DNA from: CAZBMJ01 sp964493205 | GTDB lineage: Bacteria; Myxococcota; UBA727; JABDBI01 | Direction: 5' to 3' | Length of the DNA stretch: 38,515 nucleotides | Assembly: GCA_964493205.1 (NCBI GenBank) | Contig: CAZBMJ010000019.1 | Coordinates: forward strand, 1 to 38,515 | Program-made: the position numbers and the translations under genes | Shown here: positions 8,031 through 16,987 of the stretch, in pieces | Numbering within the stretch: position 1 is the stretch's first letter | How the letters are laid out: each line of letters begins with the position of its first letter | The notes under the pieces: generated by a model | What the model saw: the letters and a program-made list of their open reading frames with translations, nothing else | Told to the model about the DNA's origin: nothing | Database searches by the model: none

Positions 8031-9461
8031 CTATTTTTTCTCCTCAATAAAAACACCGTGAAATCCTAGCGGCTGCATGCTTGGCAAATATATTTTAGCA
8101 AGAGGACCATTTTTAATATTTTTTGCATCAAAACATAAAAGATAAGATTGAAGGGCATTTGCATCAGACATAAGCATTAAAATATATCCACTGGTTTCAG
8201 TACTCCAATCTTGCCCCACCAACAAAGGCTCGCCTAAAAGACAGCCTTCTGGCGCAAGAAATTGCTCATAGGTATTATTTTGCAGATCATATTTAACCAA
8301 TCCATAAAACAATATAGAACCACTGTGAGCTTTGAGTGCATAAAAATAACGATTTGATGTACCTAAAAAATGGGAGTTAATGACGGGAAAATCCATGTTT
8401 TCCATGTTTATTATTTCTTCAACAGCCTTATTTTGAGCTAAATCAAGAGTATATTTTCGCAAATTACCATTATGGCAATCTTCTCCCAATAAACCATCCA
8501 TAACCATTCTCATGTGAGGGTTTTCACCAATAAAATGATTTGGCTCTTTATAGCCTAAAAAATACAATATAATTTTTTGGTTTTCTTCCCAGGCGTTTAC
8601 ACCATGCCACATAAAAGAAGGTGGTAAATCAAAATTATTAACCTCTTCACCATTTTTACGATCAATAATTTTAACTAAATTAAATTTATTAGAACTAAAA
8701 ATCAGCGACTCGATAAAACTCTTTTTACCCCACAAAAATGGCCACAGCTTTAGCTCAATAGGATGAAGAATAAAAATAATATAATTATCAGTAACAAAAA
8801 AATCATGAAAATAAGTGTTATTAGGCAAAGCAACAGATTTTTTAAGCAAAACAGAATGCTTGTCATCCATAATAACCAAATTAATTTTAGGATTAGGTCC
8901 GTAGCTCAAAGAATAAGTTATTAAATGATTAGCCCTTAAATCAACCTTACTGTGAGCGAATGCCTCAATTTCTTCCCCATTTTTACTCACAAGACTTCCA
9001 TAAACGCTTAAATCTGAAGGGTTTATTTTGAGCGGCACCCCGTTGTCATCACAAGCATAAAGATTTCCCGCAAAATAGATAAAAGAAACTCCAGCTTGGG
9101 TAGGGATGGCAGCATTTTTTATGGGATTAATACTGTGTAAACTTTTTGACCAAGTAGGATGAATAAATTGTTTTATTTTTGATTCTTCAATATATTTAGG
9201 TGTGGCAACAAAACGTGCCTGGTAACTAATTTTACCATTATCTATTTTAAAACTCTGCATAAAACCATCACCATCAAGGATGGAGCGATTTTTAATGTTA
9301 TTTCTTTCAAATAATCCAGGACCATTTCTATATAACGTTCCGCGTAGATGAGCGGGAAGCTCCCCCTCAATCTTTAGTTCTATTTTCTCAACCTCAAATC
9401 CTTTGGTTTTTAAGGCATTGATCATAAGAGTTGTCTGTGCTTTTATTGTTTTTTTATTCAT
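8031..9461 (-). CDS. Carotenoid cleavage oxygenase (RPE65/CCO family)
   Basis: This is a non-heme iron dioxygenase that should cleave carotenoids, apocarotenoids or related stilbene-type substrates. The four iron-binding histidines of the seven-bladed propeller are visible as AHS (H170), YFHDF (H219), MWHGVNAWE (H286) and GFHG (H468). The N-terminal RGTLYRNGPGLFE and DGDGFMQSF motifs are typical. I chose ATG 9461 (476 aa): GAGG lies seven bases upstream, while ATG 9485 has no such site and overlaps the predicted -10. DUF2141 follows immediately. No carotenoid synthesis gene is in view, so the substrate may be made elsewhere or taken from a host or diet. Confidence 0.88.
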   Translation of the reverse strand: MNKKTIKAQTTLMINALKTKGFEVEKIELKIEGELPAHLRGTLYRNGPGLFERNNIKNRSILDGDGFMQSFKIDNGKISYQARFVATPKYIEESKIKQFIHPTWSKSLHSINPIKNAAIPTQAGVSFIYFAGNLYACDDNGVPLKINPSDLSVYGSLVSKNGEEIEAFAHSKVDLRANHLITYSLSYGPNPKINLVIMDDKHSVLLKKSVALPNNTYFHDFFVTDNYIIFILHPIELKLWPFLWGKKSFIESLIFSSNKFNLVKIIDRKNGEEVNNFDLPPSFMWHGVNAWEENQKIILYFLGYKEPNHFIGENPHMRMVMDGLLGEDCHNGNLRKYTLDLAQNKAVEEIINMENMDFPVINSHFLGTSNRYFYALKAHSGSILFYGLVKYDLQNNTYEQFLAPEGCLLGEPLLVGQDWSTETSGYILMLMSDANALQSYLLCFDAKNIKNGPLAKIYLPSMQPLGFHGVFIEEKK

Positions 9462-9483
9462 AGCAGGCCTCGTTATAGTGGGC

Positions 9484-9526
9484 ATCTTAGCATTTTAGTT
9501 GTCACTGTCAACCTGAGCAATAATAA
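9484..9526. promoter_or_regulatory. Divergent promoter region with probable TetR operator
   Basis: The imperfect palindrome GTTGTCACTGTCAAC (9498-9512; six of seven arm positions match) sits between the divergent oxygenase and TetR genes. On the minus strand TTGACA (9511-9506) and TAAGAT (9489-9484) are spaced by 16 bases. On the plus strand TTGTCA (9499-9504) and TAATAA (9521-9526) are also spaced by 16. The palindrome covers both -35 elements, as expected for a TetR-family autorepressor that also controls the oxygenase operon. Binding is inferred. Confidence 0.6.
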
Positions 9527-9539
9527 ATCGAGGAAAATT

Positions 9540-10163
9540 TTGGCAATTAACAGTAAAAACAACTCCTTGCGGGATAAAATATTAGAGCAAGCATGGTGCT
9601 TAATCATGGATAAAGGTTTGCATGCTTTAAGCTTTAGAGAGGTTGCGAAAACTTGTAATGTTAGCCATAACGCCCCCTATAAATATTTTAATAATCAGTT
9701 TAGTTTATTATGCGCCTTAAGCGCCCAAGGCTTTGAACTATTAGACACACAAATAAATATTACCAAAAACAACCACCCCCTAGATCCAGTAAAGCAATTA
9801 ATAGAATCTGGTGTTGCCTATGTTAACTTCGCCATTAACCATGAACACATTTTTGAGTTAATGTTTGGCAAAAAAATACCGCTCACAAACATAGACGAAC
9901 ATCTTTTTGAAAAATCTCTACAAAGCTTCTCTTCTTTAGAGAAAATTATTATAGATGGCCAAAAAGAAAATATTTTTTTAATAGATGATAGCAGAAAAAC
10001 AGCTCTATCCTGCTGGGCATTGGTGCATGGAATAGCCTCTTTATTTATCAGCCAAAGGATGAATCCATTAAGTCAAAATATTTGCAGCTCCCCTTTAGAA
10101 TTTACCTTTGAACTATGCAGCAAATTTACTCATAGCCTACGTTATAAAGACCCAAATAATTGA
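9540..10163 (+). CDS. TetR/AcrR-family transcriptional regulator
   Basis: This 207-aa protein has an N-terminal TetR helix-turn-helix (residues about 12-58: ILEQAWCLIMDKGLHALSF, then REVAKTCNVSHNAPYKYF). The C-terminal half, with HEHIFELMFG near residue 101 and a final CWALVHGIASLF stretch, fits the TetR_C_33 (WHG) ligand domain. The start is TTG, supported by a strong GAGGA (9530-9534) five bases upstream. Divergent placement 78 bp from the oxygenase start and the palindrome between them suggest it represses that operon and itself, responding to an apocarotenoid or related hydrophobic ligand. The ligand is inference. Confidence 0.88.
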   Translation: MAINSKNNSLRDKILEQAWCLIMDKGLHALSFREVAKTCNVSHNAPYKYFNNQFSLLCALSAQGFELLDTQINITKNNHPLDPVKQLIESGVAYVNFAINHEHIFELMFGKKIPLTNIDEHLFEKSLQSFSSLEKIIIDGQKENIFLIDDSRKTALSCWALVHGIASLFISQRMNPLSQNICSSPLEFTFELCSKFTHSLRYKDPNN

Positions 10164-10249
10164 AGATAAAAAGCATTTTTTAGTATTGATTAACCGCTCT
10201 TATTTATATAAACACTCACAGGATAATAATTTAGAAGCGATAACTATAC

Positions 10250-11557
10250 ATGAAAGTTTTACGCATTAAAAATGGCCATAAATTTAATCTAAGCCACGCC
10301 CCCAAGCTTATTTTAAATAATTTGCCTGCCCCCAAATATGCCGGATTATCTTTTAGAAATTTTGATCATTTAAAATTCAAAGTTTTAATAAAAGAAGGTG
10401 AGGAGGTTAGCCTATCAACTCCACTGGCTTATCCTAAAAATTACCCCCAAATAAATTTTTGTGCGCCTGCTGGCGGAAAAATTCATGAAATTCAATATGG
10501 CTCAAGAAGAGTTTTAGAGGCCATAGTTATCGAGATCAACGAAACACTTGAGCTAGAAAAAATAGATACAACAAAAATAAATATAAAAAATTTTTTATTA
10601 GAATACGGTTACTGGCCGCTGTTAGAAACTTTTCCCAAAATGGATTTTGCTCCCAAAGATATTTTTGCCATACACATAAACATGGCCAAAAGAGAGCCTC
10701 ACTCCCCAAATAACACTATTATTTTGCAAAACAACGAGGCCTTTTTTCTGGCGGGTATAAAAGCCTTAAAAACCCTTTGCTCCAATCTTAAAATTTATAT
10801 AAACCAAGAAGATGCTGTTTTGCCAGTACTAAAAGAATATGGTGAAGTCATCGCTGTGGAAAACAAGTATCCCACAGATAATATCGGCGTACAATCTTTT
10901 TATGCAGCCTACCCACCCAATAGCATAACAGTAGGCGCTGATACTCAAAGCATTATTGATATTGGTTATCACCTACTTACAGGCATACGAAGGACCTCGC
11001 ACATATATAGCTTGGCGGGCAATGCAGCAAAACAACCACAACACTATTTAGGAAGAATTGGCATAGCTGCTGAGGATCTCACTCAAAATAATATCGTAAA
11101 AACTGACCATGTCAGAGTAATTGCAGGCGGTATTTTTCGGGGTAAAAAAATTCAGACAAAAGATTTTTTAACAGCAAAAGATCCAGGGCTGCAAGCTATG
11201 CTAGAAGACAAAGAACGCATACCTTTAGTTTTTTTTAGGCCTGGAAGTGATAGATTTACTTTATCAAAAAATTGGTTAAGCGGTTTTGTGCCAAACAAAC
11301 AGCACGAAGCAACAACTAGTAATAACGGCGAGGAACGAGCGTGTATACAATGCGGCTACTGTATTGATATTTGCCCAGTTTTACTTTTGCCTAATTTAAT
11401 CATGAAATCATCTATGAATAATGACATAGAAAAAATGCAAAGTTTACAAATCAATGACTGTGTGGATTGTGGACTATGCACTTTTGTTTGCCCCTCCAAA
11501 ATTGAACTAGGAGAGCACATTGAGAACGGTAAACGTTTAATAGAAAAAGAAGGTTAA
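10250..11557 (+). CDS. nqrA: Na+-NQR subunit A, with two RnfC-like Fe-S motifs
   Basis: NqrA is the peripheral cytoplasmic subunit of the sodium-pumping NADH:quinone oxidoreductase; this one has 435 aa (Vibrio NqrA 446). The N-terminal NGHKFNLSH-like start, the RAVxxIxI-like RRVLEAIVIEI segment and the C-terminal LIEKEG end are typical, as is its place at the head of nqrBCDEF. The unusual part is residues 365-414. Two complete CxxCxxCxxxCP motifs occur (C365, C368, C371, C375; C404, C407, C410, C414). In the NqrA sequences I remember, the first motif is replaced by forms such as VPIGxYERVMP. Such paired motifs bind two [4Fe-4S] clusters in RnfC. Order and partners still make this NQR rather than RNF. 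Confidence 0.92.
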   Translation: MKVLRIKNGHKFNLSHAPKLILNNLPAPKYAGLSFRNFDHLKFKVLIKEGEEVSLSTPLAYPKNYPQINFCAPAGGKIHEIQYGSRRVLEAIVIEINETLELEKIDTTKINIKNFLLEYGYWPLLETFPKMDFAPKDIFAIHINMAKREPHSPNNTIILQNNEAFFLAGIKALKTLCSNLKIYINQEDAVLPVLKEYGEVIAVENKYPTDNIGVQSFYAAYPPNSITVGADTQSIIDIGYHLLTGIRRTSHIYSLAGNAAKQPQHYLGRIGIAAEDLTQNNIVKTDHVRVIAGGIFRGKKIQTKDFLTAKDPGLQAMLEDKERIPLVFFRPGSDRFTLSKNWLSGFVPNKQHEATTSNNGEERACIQCGYCIDICPVLLLPNLIMKSSMNNDIEKMQSLQINDCVDCGLCTFVCPSKIELGEHIENGKRLIEKEG

Positions 11558-11558
11558 T

Positions 11559-12821
11559 ATGCTCTTTAAAGCCATGGATGATTTAATAAAAAGGGCTAAA
11601 TCAACAAGCGGCCCACTAAAACACCAAAAAGCAGCCATAGAGGCTATTGATACTTTTTTGCGACGACCAAGAAACACAACTAGCACAGCTCCCCATGCGC
11701 GAGATGCTACCGATTTAAAAAGATTTATGCTTATTGTTGTAGTGGCGCTGCTGCCTTGTTTATTTTTTGGTATTTATAACACAGGCCGTAACGCCTATTT
11801 GAGTATTGGCCAAAGCTCTTTTTCTTTTTTTGAGGCCTTTTTAGAAGGCTCTATTCACGTACTACCCCTAGTTATTTTAAGTTACGCCACTGGCGGAGTT
11901 TGTGAAATGATCTTTGCTCAAGTTCGCAAACATGAAATAGCTGAAGGTTTTTTAGTCACTGGCATGCTTTATCCACTTATTTGTCCAGCAGGAATTCCCT
12001 GGTGGATGTTTTGTTTGGGTATTGTTTTTGGAGTAGTCATAGGAAAAGAAGTTTTTGGCGGCACCGGTCAAAACTTTATGAATCCGGCCCTTTTATCAAG
12101 AGCTTTTTTATTTTTTGCCTATCCAGCCTCTATGTCTGGAGATATTTGGGTAAAAACACCCTTTAGCAAATCTTTATCAGGCGAAATAACACCCAACGCT
12201 TATACAACTATTGCTCTTGATAAAATCAATGCTTTCATAGCTAATCCAAGCTTAGCAATAGACGGATTTTCAGGGGCTACACTTTTAGGCATTGTGGCTG
12301 AAAACAAAGAAGGTGTGGATGCCTTAGCCAATTTTCATAAAAATTTTTCCCTAACAGATATGTTTTTAGGCTTTATCCCTGGCTCTATTGGTGAAACCTC
12401 AACACTCATGTGCCTTATTGGTGCGGCGCTACTTATTATTACCAAAGTTGGCTCATGGCGCATCATGCTTGGCGTACTAGCTGGCGGAATTTTTATGGCC
12501 AGTGTTTTTAACTTAAGCGCTTCTGAATCTTGCACCCACTTATTTTTTGTAACACCATTGGAGCATCTAGTTATAGGTGGATTTGCTTTTGGGGCTGTAT
12601 TTATGGCCACTGACCCAGTCTCTGGTCCACTGCTTAACCAATCTAAACTTATTTATGGGTTTTTAATTGGTGTTTTATGTATTTTAATCAGAGTTATTAA
12701 CCCAGCTTACCCAGAAGGCATGATGCTGGCTATTTTATTTATGAATATTTTTGCCAGCCTTATTGATCATTACGTATTAAAAATTTCTCTTCACAGGAGG
12801 CTAAATCGTGCAAGGACCTAA
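11559..12821 (+). CDS. nqrB: Na+-NQR subunit B
   Basis: This 420-aa integral membrane subunit carries covalent FMN and takes part in the Na+ translocation path. The flavinylation motif is SGAT in DGFSGATLLG, with T241 as the acceptor (T236 in V. cholerae), and ApbE encoded downstream should attach the FMN. About ten hydrophobic segments follow a soluble N-terminal stretch of roughly 55 residues. GGTGQNFMNPALLSRAF and FMATDPVSGPL are family blocks. It starts 1 bp after nqrA and its last 14 bases overlap nqrC, so the operon is tightly coupled. Confidence 0.96.
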   Translation: MLFKAMDDLIKRAKSTSGPLKHQKAAIEAIDTFLRRPRNTTSTAPHARDATDLKRFMLIVVVALLPCLFFGIYNTGRNAYLSIGQSSFSFFEAFLEGSIHVLPLVILSYATGGVCEMIFAQVRKHEIAEGFLVTGMLYPLICPAGIPWWMFCLGIVFGVVIGKEVFGGTGQNFMNPALLSRAFLFFAYPASMSGDIWVKTPFSKSLSGEITPNAYTTIALDKINAFIANPSLAIDGFSGATLLGIVAENKEGVDALANFHKNFSLTDMFLGFIPGSIGETSTLMCLIGAALLIITKVGSWRIMLGVLAGGIFMASVFNLSASESCTHLFFVTPLEHLVIGGFAFGAVFMATDPVSGPLLNQSKLIYGFLIGVLCILIRVINPAYPEGMMLAILFMNIFASLIDHYVLKISLHRRLNRART

Positions 12822-13521
12822 GTATACCATTATTTTTGCCACCTGTTTAAGTTTAGTGAGCAGTGTTTTGTTATCAGGCGTATTCATGTCTTTAAAAGAC
12901 AAACAGGACGAAAACAAAGCTCTAGATAAACAGATAAATATTCTAAAAGCTGCTCAAATAACACCAGACTCTGATAAGCAAGCAAAAGAGCTTTATAAAA
13001 ACCTGGTTATCCCTATGGTTATTGATCATGATGGCCAAGAATTTTTAGATAAAAATCCCCAAACAATCACACAGGAAGATCCAACTTATCTGCCTCTTTA
13101 TGCCATAAAAAAACAAAAAGATGACCAAGACATAAAAGCCTATGTTTACCCCGTGGTGGGTAAGGGCTTGTGGTCAAGCCTATATGGTTACTTGGCTGTG
13201 GATAACTTGGGTAAAAATATCGTTGGTATAACTTTTTATCAACAGGGAGAAACGCCTGGCCTTGGGGCTGAAATAGAAAAAGATTGGTTTAGAAATAATT
13301 TTATAGGAAAAAGTTTGTTTAGCGAAAATAAATTTTGGGGAGTAAAAGTGGCCAAGGGCTCTGCCATGCTTGATAAAGAATATAAGTCTCACAATAACAG
13401 CATAGTAAACGGTATCAGCGGAGCGACCATTACAGGTGATGGGGTATCGTTAATGCTGAAAAAAATACCGCAAAAATACGAAGCTTTTTTCCAAAAAAAA
13501 AGAGTTAATAATGAACATTAA
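12808..13521 (+). CDS. nqrC: Na+-NQR subunit C
   Basis: NqrC has one N-terminal membrane helix (residues about 4-26) and a periplasmic FMN-binding domain; this one has 237 aa. The flavinylation motif SGATITG is at residues 204-210 with T207 the acceptor. GLWSSLYGYLAV and EIEKDWFRNNF are typical NqrC blocks. The start is GTG at 12808, inside the end of nqrB, with CAGGAGG about eight bases upstream. It overlaps nqrD by 11 bp. Confidence 0.95.
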   Translation: MQGPKYTIIFATCLSLVSSVLLSGVFMSLKDKQDENKALDKQINILKAAQITPDSDKQAKELYKNLVIPMVIDHDGQEFLDKNPQTITQEDPTYLPLYAIKKQKDDQDIKAYVYPVVGKGLWSSLYGYLAVDNLGKNIVGITFYQQGETPGLGAEIEKDWFRNNFIGKSLFSENKFWGVKVAKGSAMLDKEYKSHNNSIVNGISGATITGDGVSLMLKKIPQKYEAFFQKKRVNNEH

Positions 13522-14128
13522 AAAAAGTTTAAAAGATAGCTTATGGTACTCAAACCCTATTGCTTATCAAATATTGGGAGTTTGCTCTACGCTAGCTGTT
13601 ACCGTAAACCTTGAAAATGGTTTGGTTATGGGTTTAGCCCTCACAGCCGTAACAACATTAAGCAACGTTGTCATATCTCTCATGAGAAATTACATTCCCC
13701 ATCGCATCAGAATTATTGTGCAATTAGTAGCTATTTCTGCACTGGTTATTGTAGTGGACCAATTTTTACAAGCTTATTATTTTTCCATGAGCAAGCAGTT
13801 ATCGGTATTTGTGGGCCTAATTATAACCAACTGCATTGTAATGGGTAGAGCCGAGGCTTTTGCCATGGCTAATGGCCCCCTGGCCTCCATGTGGGATGGT
13901 TTAGGCAACGGTTTGGGTTATGCTTGGGTTTTGGCTTTAATCGGCTCCATAAGAGAGCTATTTGGCTCTGGCAGTGTTTTGGGGTTAAGACTTATACCAC
14001 AAAGTTTTTACGATATTGGCTATGTTAATAATTCCCTAATGGTATACCCGCCAGCTGCTTTTATTTTATTAGGTATGCTTATTTGGTTATCAAAAATATT
14101 TGGTGGCGCCAAAGGAAGTGAGGCTTAA
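13511..14128 (+). CDS. nqrD: Na+-NQR subunit D
   Basis: This 205-aa membrane subunit (about six helices) forms a pseudo-symmetric pair with NqrE. Both cysteines expected to share the intramembrane [2Fe-2S] centre are present: C25 in GVCSTLAVT and C108 in TNCIVMGRAEAF. Other family blocks are SLMRNYIPHRIRI and SIRELFGSG. It overlaps the end of nqrC by 11 bp, and nqrE starts one base after its stop. Confidence 0.95.
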   Translation: MNIKKSLKDSLWYSNPIAYQILGVCSTLAVTVNLENGLVMGLALTAVTTLSNVVISLMRNYIPHRIRIIVQLVAISALVIVVDQFLQAYYFSMSKQLSVFVGLIITNCIVMGRAEAFAMANGPLASMWDGLGNGLGYAWVLALIGSIRELFGSGSVLGLRLIPQSFYDIGYVNNSLMVYPPAAFILLGMLIWLSKIFGGAKGSEA

Positions 14129-14129
14129 C

Positions 14130-14789
14130 ATGTCAGAAGTCACGCACTTATTGGGAATTTTTGTTACCTCTATTTTTATACAAAATATTCTATTGGCCTA
14201 TTTTTTGGGCATGTGTTCGTTTTTAGCAGTGTCAAAACGCATTGATACGGCTATGGGTTTGGGTGTCGCTGTGACCTTTGTATTGGTTATAACAGCGCCA
14301 CTAAATTGGTTGATCAACGAATACTTGCTTTTGCCCGGAGCGCTGTGGTGGGTGGGGCTGCCTGAAATAGATTTAAGTTTCTTAAGATTTATCTCTTTTA
14401 TCGCAACTATTGCAGCGGTAGTGCAGCTAGTGGAGATAGTCATAGAAAAAGTGAGCCCATCGCTCTACATGGCTTTAGGTATTTTTCTACCCCTCATAGC
14501 AGTAAACTGCGCTATTTTAGGTGTTTCACTGTTCATGGCTGAGCGAAGCTATAATTTTTTAGAAACCCTGGTTTTTTCTTTGGGCTCAGGAATTGGTTGG
14601 TGGTTAGCGATTATCGGCATGGCAGCCATTAGAGATAAAATATCAACTTCAAATATACCTAAAAACCTACAAGGCTTAGGCATCACCATGATAACTACTG
14701 GCTTAATGGCTATTGGCTTTATGTGTTTTGGTGGAATAAATTTAGAAAAAAAATCTGAAGATTTAAGTATGAAGATCAATAAAGAATAA
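14130..14789 (+). CDS. nqrE: Na+-NQR subunit E
   Basis: This membrane subunit of about 219 aa pairs with NqrD. The cluster cysteines are C29 in LGMCSFLAVSKR and C127 in AVNCAILG. ATG 14130 is preceded by GTGAGG and gives the normal family N-terminus; an upstream TTG at 14100 would add an atypical ten residues inside nqrD. The C-terminal tail after residue 205 is hydrophilic and a little longer than in Vibrio NqrE (198 aa). Confidence 0.95.
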   Translation: MSEVTHLLGIFVTSIFIQNILLAYFLGMCSFLAVSKRIDTAMGLGVAVTFVLVITAPLNWLINEYLLLPGALWWVGLPEIDLSFLRFISFIATIAAVVQLVEIVIEKVSPSLYMALGIFLPLIAVNCAILGVSLFMAERSYNFLETLVFSLGSGIGWWLAIIGMAAIRDKISTSNIPKNLQGLGITMITTGLMAIGFMCFGGINLEKKSEDLSMKINKE

Positions 14790-14798
14790 GGTTTAGTT

Positions 14799-16016
14799 AT
14801 GTTGAGTGTCGTTCTTGCCAGCGGTGTAGTTTTTAGCGGGATTATTGTTTCTCTAACGGCGTTGTTGCTTTTCGCTGTCAACAAACTGGTGGCCCAAGGC
14901 CATGTCTCTATCCTAGTCAATGACGAAAAAAATTTAACAGCACAACCAGGAACAACGCTATTATCTGCGCTGGCCCAAGAAAATATCTTTGTGCCCTCTG
15001 CTTGTGGTGGTGGCGGCACTTGTGCCATGTGTAAATGCTGGGTCCTAGAAGGTGGTGGAGATATTTTGCCCACAGAAAAAACTCACATCTCACGCAAAGA
15101 AGCAAAAGAGCATTTAAGGCTTGCTTGCCAGGTAAAAGTCAGGCAAGACATGAAAATAAAAGTGCCGGAAGAAATTTTTTCCATAAAGCAGTTTAGCGCA
15201 ACCGTTACTAGTAACGAAAATGTTTCCACTTTTATAAAATACTTAAATATGGATATTGATAACAATCAAACGCTCAACTTTAAAGCGGGTGGCTACGTTC
15301 AAATAAACGTGCCCAGTGGCACTTATAAATTTAAAGATTTTTCTATTGAAGAGCAATACAGAGAGGATTGGGATAAGTATAATCTTTGGCGTCATGAAGC
15401 AAAAGTGCCACCAAATATATTTAGAGCCTACTCCATGGCTAATCACCCAGCAGAAGGTAACAGGGTGGCTCTCACCATACGTATAGCGCCTCCCCCACTA
15501 AACACAAAAGACGCCGATGCCGGTTTTTGCTCAAGTTATGTTTTTAGCTTAAAACCGGGGGATAAAGTTAACTTTTCCGGCCCATACGGCGAATTTTTTA
15601 TTAAAGATACTAAGCGAGAGATGGTCTATATTGGCGGTGGGGCAGGCATGGCACCCATGAGAAGTCACCTGTTTCACTTATTTCATACGCTTAAAACTGA
15701 TCGCAAGGTATCATTCTTTTACGGTGCACGCTCTTTGCGTGAAAACTTTTTAGCCGAGGAATTTATTGACATACAAAACAAATTTCCTAATTTTAACTAC
15801 GTGCTAGCACTTTCAGAGCCGCAACCACAAGATAATTGGTCGGGCCCAACAGGGTTTATTCATCAAGTTGCTCTAAATACTTACCTGAAAAGTCACGAAG
15901 ATCCCACAGGAATAGAATACTACTTATGTGGCCCACCTATGATGGTTGATTCTGTGGTAAAAATGCTTCACGAATTAGGTGTTGATGACGAAATGATTGC
16001 TTTTGATGCGTTTTAG
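14799..16016 (+). CDS. nqrF: Na+-NQR subunit F (NADH-oxidising)
   Basis: NqrF takes electrons from NADH through FAD to a [2Fe-2S] cluster; this one has 405 aa, as expected. Residues 5-28 form the membrane anchor. The ferredoxin domain binds its cluster with C69, C75, C78 and C110. The FAD motif RAYSMAN lies near residue 208, and the NADH-side motifs GGGAGMAPMRSH (near 281) and YYLCGPPMM (near 375) follow. AAGG upstream supports ATG 14799. It is the last NQR subunit, followed 2 bp later by apbE. Confidence 0.96.
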   Translation: MLSVVLASGVVFSGIIVSLTALLLFAVNKLVAQGHVSILVNDEKNLTAQPGTTLLSALAQENIFVPSACGGGGTCAMCKCWVLEGGGDILPTEKTHISRKEAKEHLRLACQVKVRQDMKIKVPEEIFSIKQFSATVTSNENVSTFIKYLNMDIDNNQTLNFKAGGYVQINVPSGTYKFKDFSIEEQYREDWDKYNLWRHEAKVPPNIFRAYSMANHPAEGNRVALTIRIAPPPLNTKDADAGFCSSYVFSLKPGDKVNFSGPYGEFFIKDTKREMVYIGGGAGMAPMRSHLFHLFHTLKTDRKVSFFYGARSLRENFLAEEFIDIQNKFPNFNYVLALSEPQPQDNWSGPTGFIHQVALNTYLKSHEDPTGIEYYLCGPPMMVDSVVKMLHELGVDDEMIAFDAF

Positions 16017-16018
16017 CT

Positions 16019-16987
16019 GTGGAAAAAAGGCCGCTTTTATTGTTCTTACTGGCAGTTTTTTTAATGGCATCATTTTACTCCTTTAAGCCCGTAAGTGGGG
16101 CTGAAAGCATAATTATAAATGGTGCCAGCATGGGCACTTTTTACAAAATAATTATAGCTCCTCAAAAAAAGCATGATTTGGCCTACGTAAACTATTTATC
16201 AAAAATAATCAAAAACAGGCTTGACGATCTAGATCAACAAATGTCAACCTTTAAACCCTCAAGCCTAATCAGCCAATTTAATAATCAAAAAAATCTGGAA
16301 AAATTTTTTGTAAGCAAAGAGATAATCAAAGTAGTATCGCTAGCCTATGAAATTTACAATTTAAGCGACCACGCTTTTAACATAGCCCTTGATCCACTTA
16401 TAGATTTATGGGGCTTTGATAAAAGTGGTCGTCGCCAAGCCCCCCCCTCCCAAGAAGAGATCAAGCAAGCCCTTAGCAATACTGAGCTTTCTGGGCTAAT
16501 TATTGGCGATAATTTTCTGCAAAAAACTAACCCAAATCTATCTATTAATTTATCGGGCATAGCCAAAGGTTTTATCGTGGACGAAGTAGCTAATTTATTA
16601 AAAGAACAAGAGCTGGATAATTTTTTAATAGAAATTGGTGGAGAGATTGTTGCCAGTGGCCAAAATTTCAACAAACCCTGGGCCATAGGCATAGAAGACC
16701 CTCATAACATTGGAGAGATTAGCAAGGTGGTTGAGCTAACAAACCAAGCCATAGCCTCTTCTGGCGCTTATATAAATTATTTTACAGACAAAGATGGGGG
16801 CAAATATACTCACATTATAAACCCAAACACTGGCCACCCCGTCAAAAACGCCCCCCCAGGGATTAGTATCTTGGCGCCAACATGCATGCTCGCTGACGCC
16901 CTGGCCACAGCCTGCATGCTTTTAGATAAATTTGCCTGTGGAAATCTTGTGGGGAAATTTGCCAATACCAAGCTGTTGAGTGATTAA
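16019..16987 (+). CDS. apbE: FAD:protein FMN transferase ApbE
   Basis: ApbE attaches FMN to the threonine of SGAT motifs, here most likely T241 of NqrB and T207 of NqrC. The 322-aa protein has an N-terminal signal or anchor (residues 5-20), so it would act on the periplasmic side. Family motifs are ASMGTFYKI near 38, LSGIAKGFIVDEV near 180, LIEIGGEIVASG near 201 and HIINPNTGHPVK near 262. The C-terminal ADALATACMLL is also typical. It starts with GTG at 16019 just after the nqrF stop, with no clear ribosome binding site, so translation probably depends on coupling. Its last four bases overlap the convergent small membrane gene. Confidence 0.94.
   Translation: MEKRPLLLFLLAVFLMASFYSFKPVSGAESIIINGASMGTFYKIIIAPQKKHDLAYVNYLSKIIKNRLDDLDQQMSTFKPSSLISQFNNQKNLEKFFVSKEIIKVVSLAYEIYNLSDHAFNIALDPLIDLWGFDKSGRRQAPPSQEEIKQALSNTELSGLIIGDNFLQKTNPNLSINLSGIAKGFIVDEVANLLKEQELDNFLIEIGGEIVASGQNFNKPWAIGIEDPHNIGEISKVVELTNQAIASSGAYINYFTDKDGGKYTHIINPNTGHPVKNAPPGISILAPTCMLADALATACMLLDKFACGNLVGKFANTKLLSD

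Noticed and set aside
14549..15105. Open frames antisense to nqrE and nqrF.
   Set aside because: The plus-strand genes are certain, and the antisense products have no domain pattern and are proline-rich as expected from reverse reading.
10250..16987. RNF complex instead of NQR, because of the cysteine motifs in the first subunit.
   Set aside because: The order A-B-C-D-E-F plus apbE, an NqrF with FAD and NADH motifs and the absence of rnfB fit NQR.
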